Source: Holothuria scabra
Lineage: Eukaryota; Echinodermata; Holothuroidea; Aspidochirotida; Holothuriidae
Direction: 5' to 3'
Length of the DNA: 64,000 nt
Assembly (NCBI GenBank): GCA_037179385.1
Contig: CM074193.1
Coordinates: forward strand, 4,609,547-4,673,546
Shown here: positions 36,464 through 46,800 of the stretch, one piece after another
Layout of the letters: every line of letters starts with the position of its first letter
How positions within the stretch are numbered: the first letter of the stretch is position 1
The notes under the pieces: generated by a model
Databases searched by the model: none
What the model was told of the DNA's origin: nothing
Seen by the model: only the letters and a program-made list of their open reading frames with translations
Position numbers and translations under genes: made by a program

Positions 36464-37122
36464 TCAAAATAGAGGGCGGCTTTTAAACTTGATCATTTTG
36501 CAGGGACATTACTTCAGTAATGCTGAGAATTTCTGAAAGTGATAGAGCATATTCAGTAGCAAATGCTGTACTAACTTTTATTCGGCCCTTGGCCAAAACT
36601 AAGTATTCATGTCGAGAGGAAGAACCCTTTTAGTGAAGGTCAAAGGTCATTTGAGACATAGCTGAATCATAAGCAGGTGGTAAACACGATAAGAGAAGAG
36701 ACTTTGTTGTTTTTGGTGACGATCAGAGGTCATATCATGTCACCAGATTTTGAAGGTCATCTGAGGTTACTATGTTTCAAAAACCTTGTTATCAAAATAG
36801 AGGGCGGCTTTTAAACTTGATCATTTTGCAGGGACATTACTTCAGTAATGCTGAGAATTTCTGAAAGTGATAGAGCATATTCAGTAGCAAATGCTGTACT
36901 AACTTTTATTCGGCCCTTGGCCAAAACTAAGTATTCATGTCGAGAGGAAGAACCCTTTTAGTGAAGGTCAAAGGTCATTTGAGACATAGCTGAATCATAA
37001 GCAGGTGGTAAACACGATAAGAGAAGAGACTTTGTTGTTTTTGGTGACGATCAGAGGTCATATCATGTCACCAGATTTTGAAGGTCATCTGAGGTTACTA
37101 TGTTTCAAAAACCTTGTTATCA
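36464..37122. repeat. Exact 328 bp tandem duplication
   Basis: Two head-to-tail copies, 36464-36791 and 36792-37119. They show no difference that I could find and share TCA at the junctions (36464-36466, 36792-36794, 37120-37122). The unit contains a GAAGGTCAAAGGTCATTTGA segment found also in intron 2 of PDXK. Its lack of divergence points to a recent event or an assembly artefact. Confidence 0.93.
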
Positions 37123-37199
37123 TGCTAACTAGCTTCAGGTAGGAAACTTAGACAGATTTCATAGGAAGTTCATGGATGCTGTTTCAAGTCAGGAAGGGC

Positions 37200-38240
37200 T
37201 TGTAAGTTAGATGGTATTATTTAACAAAACATTCGCACTATCTGATTTAGTATGCCTTTTTCAGGTTTTACCCAATCCATCTATATATTTCGTGAAACAG
37301 CTAGAAAAAATAATTTTCGATTATATTTGGTTCGGTTACCCAGACAAAGTTACGTGGTCGGTAATGTTAAATTTGTATGGTGAAGGTGGTTTAAAAGTCC
37401 TCCACATCCCAATCTTTATTAATGGTCTGAAGTGCACATGGGTTAAAACGGTATTGGCAATGCAGTAAGATCATGAAAACTGTCATATCTTATTAAAGTT
37501 GGGGAAGGATTTTATCTTTTAGAGAAATTGCACTGCAAAAGACGTATCCCTTGTAAAAAAAAAACAAAAACTTATTAAACAGGTTGTACAAGCGCGGTGT
37601 GACGTTTCTTTCTTTCATCTTAATGACAACTTTGGTAATCAATGTATATGCAACAATTCCTTCATGCGAATTGATATCAATAAATGGTATTTTATGAGCA
37701 ACTTTTTGGAGAGATGTTATGTATATTTGTGATCTTTTCGATGACGCCGAAAATGTGTTATCTTTCTAAAATTTTAGATATAAGTATGAGGTGAATTATT
37801 TTCAATTTTAATTTTTACTTGGGTTTGATAAATAGTATAAGGCAAAGGTGAAGTATGTTAGGATGTGGGAAAACTGAAACTATGAATGATATTATGGTAC
37901 CTTACAACAATTTTTTAAAAGCCAGCTTTGCATCTAAGTTTGCCTAAAACTTCCTCGTCCATCATATCAGTGCTACACCCACCTCCTTGGAGAAATGGAA
38001 TTCTACTTCTAATAATTTCATGGATGAAGATTGGGCTCAAATTTTCAGGATGCAGTATTTTCAGTTTAGTTCCTCCACCGAATCATCCCTACGAATACTA
38101 CGCTTTTTTCATTTATGGGGAAAACGGATTCCAATCTTTGTTCATTTTGCAGTAAAGAGGAATATGATTTTGAACACTTCTTTTGGGATTGTAGTATTAA
38201 GTTGGCTTTTATTTTAGATGCAGAACGAGTTTTTTTAAGT
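37200..38240 (+). pseudogene. L1/Tx1-like LINE ORF2 C-terminal relic
   Basis: 37211-37468 reads FVKQLEKIIFDYIWFGYPDK and GGLKVLHIPIFINGLKCTWV, a pattern typical of the C-terminal part of L1/Tx1-type LINE ORF2 (FxWxGKxxK then GGLxxxDIxxFxxALKxxW). About 38130-38205, in another frame, reads NLCSFCSKEEYDFEHFFWDC, the Cys-His knuckle near the ORF2 end. Frames are broken between and around these. Distinct from the CR1/L2-like family in this window. Confidence 0.75.
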
Positions 38241-38881
38241 TAGCAATTTTTCTTTTTGCAAAATGGAAGATTTTTTGTTTGGATTTAGAAAAGGTGTTAG
38301 CCACCCTTACGTTTTGATTTTGCATATGAAATATTTTTTATTTGATTCAAAACGAAATAAACGAAAACCGACAGTATCTGATTTTTTTCCTACAAGTTTA
38401 AGCTGCCCTTAAAATAGAAAGATTTAATAATAATCAGATATTTAAAACAAATAAGAACAAGGTAAATTTTGAGCAATTATAAAATGCCTTTGGAGCAAAT
38501 GTTACGATTTATTCTTGAGTAACGAGTTAGCAATAAAGTTATAAATGGTTGTAGACCCCAGACTGTAAAATCTTAAGCATTGCCTTTGCTGGGCCGCTTT
38601 AACAACCATTGGCGTTTTAAATACGTTTTCGAGTCGAATTCGTAGAAATACCATGAATTCCAAGGGAGAACCGATCATGAAATTACTTTCATGAGAGAAA
38701 GACTTGGTTAGGCTTGTCTTATGGAGTTAGTTAATTAGATAGTTTTATGACCCAGTTTCCAACCTATTGGTTCGAGTCGGCCTCGGCCTTTTTCCAGTTG
38801 TGTCTCACTGATGGCTTGTTTTCCCTACTTCGATGCTTATGCGGAGAATCACGCCCAACGGTAGCAGGTTCCATTTTTAAA

Positions 38882-39180
38882 GGCAGTCATTCGTCAACCT
38901 TAACTACGGTTTCAGTATACATATATCAAAACTCTCAATTGGTACAGCTCTTTGATTGGCATCACATTCAAACAATTAATGCATCATAGCTAAATTACAC
39001 AGCATGGGCACTGAGAGTGTCTTGATAACACATTATGGACTTGTATGGCCACTGGGACAAGCCATGAAGCAATAAACCAAGATTGTGTCTGGATAAAGAA
39101 GAGTTTTAGATAAATGTGGGAGGGGCTAGAAGTAAGTAGGTTGGGAGAATTGGAACTGTTTGGGATGATGAAAATATGCC
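38882..39180. mobile_element. MITE, TCTCACCCCAAAC family, copy 2 (inserted in SINE)
   Basis: Flanked by TTTAAA(G) on both sides (38876-38882 and 39181-39187). The interior matches the 6792-7064 element in order and orientation (CAGCATGG, ACTGAGAGTGT, GAAGCAATAAAC, TAGGTTGGGAGAATTGGAAC). Its left end is diverged. Non-coding. Confidence 0.78.
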
Positions 39181-39231
39181 TTTAAAGTCTTTTGTATGAC
39201 TCGACCCTGGAATAAAAGCGGGGACTTCCGC

Positions 39232-39385
39232 GGTTCGATGCGCACTGTTTAACAAGGTGTTTCTTGATTGACTGTTGCCATTGTATTGCACCGATTGTAT
39301 TCTTTGTTCGGGTTAGGGATTAGGTTAGGGATTAGACTTACGTTATCCAGTTAGGATTTTTTTTGTTAAACAGTGCGCATCACCC
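39232..39385. mobile_element. MITE, GATGCGCACTGTTTAA-TIR family, copy 2 (inserted in SINE)
   Basis: 154 bp with inverted termini sharing GATGCGCACTGTTTAACAA. Flanked by CTTCCGC on both sides (39225-39231, 39386-39392), which lies inside the SINE head, so the target duplication is clear. Extending to 8 bp gives 7 of 8 matches, which would suit a hAT-like 8 bp duplication; the superfamily remains unproven. Confidence 0.9.
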
Positions 39386-39425
39386 CTTCCGCTCGAGAAG
39401 CGGATGCTCTTACCTTTTCTAAAGG

Positions 39426-40777
39426 GATCGGCCTACCCACAGAAAAATTACGACGCTGTGGAGGGTGAAGATCTCTTTATTTTAGTATATGTAAGCTGCT
39501 CAAGCTTAACAACAAGAGACGTAATGACAATATCCCCAATTCAAATTCATTGGCCGCATTCTTCTCCCAAATAAGCTTTGATTTCACACAAAACCGTCGA
39601 AAGCCCATTGTGTCCCTTTTGTGGGTCAGAAGAAGAATAGTTTATCATGAAATTTTACTGAAAACAAAGATTATTTATTTCCTTTCCAAAGAAGACACTT
39701 TGCTTGGTTTTTGCGATTCGCATGCATTCACTTTAGATCTTTTCTTCATATAATGTAATGCACTGTTAATTGCAAAAGATAAAGCTAGATACTAGTAATT
39801 TTTTAACCAAATGAAATTTGCTCAGAGAGTCGAACATTAAAATTATTCGAAAAAGAATAGAAAAAGGGTAAAGTTTCCAGATTTGCAGAGAAATTTTTGC
39901 AACTTGCTTATAATTTACTTTGATAATGGCTTTATTGGCCTGAAGCATTTTCTCCAGGCATCCCACGTATCTGTATTTTTTATCAGTTTCGGTTCGTACG
40001 GTGTCTCTCTCGCTCTCCTTGGCTACTGGCGATTCCCATTGGTCCTTTTTCTTTTTAAATTATTCTTTGATGATCTACAAAAACTCGATTGTTTTTAAGC
40101 GATTTTCTCTGTCATGAAGTAAAGTTACTGACGTATGCGATTTATGAGTTATGCGGTGTGATGTAAACGTGTGCTTAATTAGCGATAGGCGTCACACAGA
40201 GTATTTAAGACCACACCCATAATTTCTAAAATCATCTGCTTTAATCATTGTGACCTGTATACAGAACCCTTCTCTTTATTTTAAAACTGATTGGTTATAA
40301 TCCCTGTTTGTTTAAAGTATGAAACTTTTTGTGATGCGTCAGTGGGCCGTTTTACACATCAACAGCTCTAGTGAACAAAGAATGACTGATTTTGATTTTC
40401 TGTCTCATCATCATTACTCCGTCGTGGTGACGTTCAAAAAACGGGCCGGATGAAGAATTTCTCCATCATATGTTGTTGGTATTAAGAAAGTTGGCACCGT
40501 ATATCACTTATGATCGATTGCGATATCCTCCGATCTTATTCCTCTTTTCTTGAATAGAACCACATGAGTCCACGGCAAATATTCTAAATCACTTTGAAAT
40601 CAGTTTTAAAGTTAGATTCAATTGCCGTGGAAATGATTTGTCTTCTTCCTTTGAACAGACTACAACTTCGGATTGCTAGTGTATTATAAATAGGCAAGTT
40701 GCGCTACACTTAAGTGAGATGTCGGATCGCCACGATTTGCTCAGTATTGTAGTTTAAGAAGTGTACATCGTTCTCAG
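39426..40777. other. Intergenic between the convergent oxidases / 3' flank of copy B
   Basis: Includes the likely 3' UTR of copy B on the minus strand. No other gene or intact element recognised. Confidence 0.4.
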
Positions 40778-40848
40778 CTATAGTTTAGAATGAAACTTTG
40801 ATTCATGTTTTACGATGGACCTGTCGATCTCTTTCAGACTCGAACAAC
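40778..40848 (-). CDS. HAO copy B last exon with SKL terminus
   Basis: 71 nt; TTTTGTAG acceptor. Encodes [20 protein letters not shown], then KL and TAG. The C-terminal SKL is the standard type 1 peroxisomal targeting signal. Confidence 0.93.
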
Positions 40849-43800
40849 CTACAAAAAAAGAGAAAAGAAAAACGTGCAATGGTTAAGTGTAAAATACTTA
40901 ATTAACGCCCTATCCGGAATCCGGATACCACACAGGTTATCGTTCTTTTCTTAGTTTAGGAAGTCAAAGTTGAGTAAAATAATGGTTGCATATTATTGCT
41001 AACGTGCTTCAGAATTATGAATTAAGAATCTGGAAAACACCATTATGAATGATGAGTAAAATAATGGTTGCATATCATTGCTGACGTGCTTCATACTATT
41101 TTGTAGCACAAAACATTGCAGGAGTTACTGATGAAGAATATTACTTGTCGGTAAAACCGGTAAAGTCTAGCCGGTTTTTGGCGTGTTCACTCTCACGTTT
41201 TAACATAATTATCGAAAATGGGGGATGGGTAAATATTAAATTCTTGAAATAGGTATAACTGTGAAAAACTCACCACATAAGGCCATACACACGCTAAGCT
41301 CCTTTTCTAATATTTTAAGAATCTGGAAAACACCATCCTCGCCCTAAATAAATGAAAAATGTGACTTCATGAAAACCAATGGAAAAGAGAATGTTCTACA
41401 CATGTAGGGTATGGGGAAGTGTACAGGGGTAAAGCAGTAACAGTTTGGATAAACTATACCTACTACGTCTTCATGACTGAAAGAAGAAAAACCCTTTTCA
41501 ATTTTGTTTTTTCCTTTTTAAAATGTTGTTAATGCTGTTTCCATTAAGATGCCCAATATATTCTGAGGGCTACGAAAGTTTTCGTAATCCTGTCATTTTA
41601 TTTGCCTTAGACCCTTTCCCCAGGACGGCTCTCTGAAACAAAATTTAGCGCATGCCTCTGGAGAAAAACGGTACGTTTGGAAGGAGAAACTTCTACTAAC
41701 CAAAGTTGTGAGATGGTCATTTATTTCTTATGAGCTCAAAGAAGGGGACCAAGTTCCATCAAAAGCCTTTGCAAGGTGGCTGAATTATTTTAGGATAATC
41801 ATAGATACCGGTTAAGTATATTGATAGCGTCGATACATAAAAAAAACATTGTCTTACATTGACAATGAGGCCATACAGAGCTGGTCTGCCGATGAATACT
41901 GCCCTCGCTCCAAGGGCAAGAGCCTTGACGACGTCATTTCCTGTTCTTACTCCACCATCCATGTAAACCTCTATGTTAGTACCTTTGACAGCGTCTACAA
42001 TTTCTGGCAAGGCGTCAAGCTAAGGAGAGGATAAATTAAAACTCACATCAGGACTGTTATTCCTTTAAACAGAATTAATATCCTACTGTTTTATATGGTG
42101 TGCAAAGGAAGCCTGAACATTTAAGTTGACATACAAAGTGGCTTCCGTGATCTCTCTGTACTCAACATTATAACAAATTAAAGTAAGTACACTTAATTTT
42201 CATGATAAAGACGAATCCCGACAGCAAGTGATGGTCTACTTGTAGTCGGCTATAACTGGGGTCTACTACTGTACCTTTTAATCTTTCAATATCCTTGCTT
42301 ACATGTACCGTAGATGGCTGTACACTAAATTGCATCTTGATTTCCTCAATTACACTGAATATGAGGGTAAGAAATCCATGTAGAAAATAAATGAAGACGA
42401 TTTAAGGTTGATGGACCCCACTAATGGTTGCCTAAAGTCACTAAAACAAGCGCTGATCGAATTCGTCTCTAGGGCTTACGCACCTACGTCACTGGGTTGC
42501 GCATCTCTGTTTTTCTATTCAAGCGTCCATTTTACAACAATTGTTACTAAGGTGCTGTTGTGCGAGCGTTTCGGCAACACAACGACTGCCTTTGATCATT
42601 TCCATCCAGCGAAACGCGCTGACGTCACGTGCGTAACCTCAATTGACAATTATTGTCCTCAATACGAATCTTGCCGAAGTTTACAATGATTTGTTGATGG
42701 CGACACATTTTTCCTCAACCTGTTTCTCAAATAAGATAAGAAACCATCAAATTTGGGCATGCAATTTCCATCGTAAAAGACCACTTCCCCGGTAAGCAAA
42801 AAACACATGGAACCGTTGGAAGCCACATATCTTGCCACGTAGGAGGTCCAAACATTTTTCCACCCGAGATTTATAAGGGAATCATTTGGACCAGCCAACA
42901 ACATTGCCCCTTATGACACTTACAGGATAGGTCAATGGCATGGTCCAGTGGTTAGAGCAATCAGACTTGCAGTTGGGAGGTCGGTCGGGGGTCAGTTGGG
43001 AGGGAGGTCGGGGGTCAGTCGGGAGGTCGAGTCCTGGCCAGGTTATACCGAAGACTTTAAAAATGGAACCTACCGCCGTTGGGCTTGGTGCTCAGTATAA
43101 GAATTGTAACAGGGGAAAACAAGCCAGTGAGCCACAACTGGACAAAGACCGTAGCCGTCTCGTCTTGACTTGGCCGTAAAACTCCATCTTACTTACTAAC
43201 TCAATGGAATGAAACTGCCCCCGTGCGTGTGCACGACTACCGATATGGGCTATAATGGGTGCATATTTACAACCAGGGGGCGATCTGCATCAGATATTGC
43301 AAAGATATTTTAAACTTAGGAACCAAACTCCTATCCCTACCCTGTTAGACGCGCTGATTACTCAAGTAGGCTCAAACAGAGGGGCGGAAGTGTGTGAGAA
43401 TTTCCACCTCCTTTTGCAATAAAGCATAGAGCTTTCAACAGGACATTAAATGGCAAAGTCAGTCTTCAGTACAGAAGGTTATTGCAGTGTTTTTACTTTA
43501 AAATATTTTTGTCATGGTGAAGAGAAAAGATAAATTTTGAAATAAATTTGTAGTAAGAGGACGAGTTTAAAGTCGATTATCATAGTCACCACGGTAAACA
43601 TGTTATTCTAGTACCGTAATTAGGCTGCTAAATGCATGCAAGGGGATTTAGGGGACGAGGCCTAGGTCGGGCCCCCTTCCAAAAAAAGGTTGACTTTTTA
43701 TTCTTCATAAAACAAAAATAAGGCACCGGAATTTGGGGGATAATCGCTTTCCATCTCTCTGAACTCATCATGAAGAAACTTATTTTATACACAACAGGAT

Positions 43801-46800
43801 GTTGTGTCTGAATGAAGGATCTTCCAACCATCAGCAAAAAAAAGGACTTTTATCGATTTAATAGAGTGTACAGTTCGGTAGCATAGCACCCTCACGTACT
43901 ATTGCATAGGATGTTTGCGAAAACTATAATTTTATTCAATCAACATTTCTGAAACTTAGGTTACAAGTTTAACCAAATGAAACTGTGGAGAACAAAATAC
44001 TCGAGTAACACTATTTGTCACATCAATATATATTGACTGTAAGCTACTGATAATAAGAGAAAAAGTTAATCGGCTACACATTTTGTGCCCCAAATATTGG
44101 GGTGGGACATTTTATATGATGTCTCCCCTTCAAAAAAGTATTGGGACATGTCCTTCCCAGCGTCCCCCGATGATGGCCGCCCTTGATCAAATGGCCCCTA
44201 TATGGTTCTACCCATTCATAGTCCAATACAGGTTTGCTACCCGGGTACAATCAATAGCCATTACGTAGGCCTGGTCTGAACATCTTTGGTGTCATGGGGT
44301 TAAGAGGCCTTTTTATAGTCAGTAAATCCCTTAGACGGGTACATCTCCAGCTACAATCGCCGCAAAAATAAAAATGAAACCTTCCCCCCGTTTCAACGTT
44401 GTTATATTCAGGACTGGCAGTTTTTCCCAACCATCACTAAAGTGGGTGATGGAGGAGAACAAGTGAGATGGATAAAATGCAATGTACAATTTGCCTTAAA
44501 AAGGAATTTGTTTCATTTGTTTTGGCGGCGATTGTAGGCTACCGTATTGAATATACTTCTCGTGCTCTAAATCACATAAGCACCATACAATTAAGTTGAC
44601 AACATAAATACATTTGATAGGAATAAATCGACGAATTTTTATAAGTATACCGGTGCAGGTACTCCGTCTAGTTGTCGGCCTCCATGAGCAGAAACCAGGA
44701 TTCCGGAAATTCCGGTCTTCACCGCCTGACGGGCCGATTCAGCTGAAGGAAAATCACAAAATGTCACATTATCGCATTAAAAATGTTTTGCGCTGTGCCA
44801 TTACCAAAACGATTGAAAAATAGTAACATACTTAACCTTAGGCCTCAGTAGTCTGAAGGTCAGAATTTGAATATGAAAGTGGGAAAAAGACAGAAGCAAC
44901 TGTTGGTGCCTAAAGTGCCCCGGAGCTCAAGCGGAATGGTGCCCATGGGGCCATGTTTGAGTGCCTGGTGTGGAGTCTTCGAAAGTTCTGTGCTAATTAC
45001 GAAATTTCAGTGAGGAATGTTATTTGAAACAATGTTAAGTACTGATAAATTTTAATTGCTGTATAAACGAGATTAATACATTTTATAGACTAATATTAAT
45101 AATAACTAATATAAACGAGATTAATACATTTTATAGGCTAATATTAACTCGATTACGGAAAGAAGGCTCCGTTTTTCCCAGAAACAGAGGAAATCAAAGA
45201 AGTGTCACCACACCTTTGAAGTTTTAACTTAGATCAAGACAGGAAGTATAAACTAGAGGACCTCTTGCATCTTCCCATCATACTGGTCTGTCCTTCGAAT
45301 AACGTCTATTTACATAGGCATACGAGGCGGGGTGCAGGGGGCACTCGTCCTCCAAATTTGGGCAAAAAGGGAGTTGGTCTATTCGGGCAAAACATGATCG
45401 ATTAACGGTGACATTATTCGGGCAAAAAATGCTCCTGCCCCCTCAAAAAAATACCCCGTACGCCTATGACTATACCTGTTAATATTCCCTTAAGGACGAT
45501 TGGTAACTTAGTTTGACTTTGCAGCCATGCTAAGTCATCCCAGTCTGCGCAGCAAAACGTCTCAAAGTGAGCTTTTTTTCCAGTTGCCCAGATATCAGCC
45601 ATACTATGTACTTGTTTCCGTTCTTCACCCTCGATGTATTTTACTGTAGGTGCTCTGGACAATGTAAAAAACAAGACACAGCTCTTAAATGGTTACCATG
45701 CCACAAAATGATGTTATTTTACTGTTAAATTGAAAACTGTGCACATTTGAAACAAACACATAAGTACACGGCAGCTGAAATACCGCTCGACGACCCCATG
45801 AACTCGCTCCCTTACAACTGTAGTCCCTGGCCGAGACTATATCTACACTTATGGCACGTATGTGTGTTCTACCAATGAGAGGATAGCGCATGGATGTGCT
45901 GTTTACGTGAGAATTGATTTTCTATCAATTCTCACGTAAGCAGCACGATTGTCGTTCGCTATTCCGAAGGTTCGTTATTCCGAATGGAGGATGTGGACTA
46001 TTATCCCTCCAAATATACAAGGGCACAGCTTCTGTGTTAGGAACGGTATTATCTGACCTACCTTCCCTTCCACAAATTCCATAGATCGATGCAAAGACGT
46101 CCCCACTCAATGATCACCACGCGGTTAATACACAACTAAGCAAGTTATTGAAATTTTAAAATTAACCACTTATTAACCATTAATCATTTGCGTCAGACCA
46201 CCTCAATGGCCCAGTTCTCTCACCCCAAACAGTACCAGTTCTTCATTTACATTAATTAACGTCAATAAACATAGTCGTTAATGGTGTGAAGAAAGAAGAA
46301 AAGTTGACGACGTCCTCTGTTCCGAATAACGCACCCTATCCTGTATTCGGAATAACGAACCTTCGGAATAACGACCCTCATGTTTTACTCGGATTAACGA
46401 ACCTTCGGAGTAACGACCCTTCGGAATAATAATCAGACCCCACCGCGGCGACGAATGTTTTCCCGTTGAGCGAAAAAAGTATTTTCACGTAATACGGGTA
46501 TAAAACTGTGAGCTAAAACTATTGGTGAGACATACGTCGTTGGATTTGTGTTTTGCAAGTCCCAAGCAATAATGTAAATAAAACAGTAGGCCGGTCATTT
46601 TTACTTATACCCTGTGATAGTTGATATCAGCTATGCAATCCTCGGTCCCTTCTAACTAAGTTTTTGAAAGGTCGAGGGAAAAAAAAGAAAGAAAAAAGTT
46701 GTAGTCATCAAAAAACCGACGCCAAGGCCATGTACTACTCTCAGTGTTTTTAATCGAGGAGACCTGCCAGATGATCAGTTTATACAACTATAACAGTCCA

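Larger units (their letters stand above)
38727..39425 (-). mobile_element. tRNA-derived SINE interrupted by two later insertions
   Basis: The SINE tail and body (38727-38880) and head (39187-39231, 39392-39425) are separated by two MITEs, at 38882-39180 and 39232-39385. Rejoining the flanks, in order, recovers the layout of the SINE at 27661-27905. Both insertions have short direct repeats at their borders. Confidence 0.85.
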
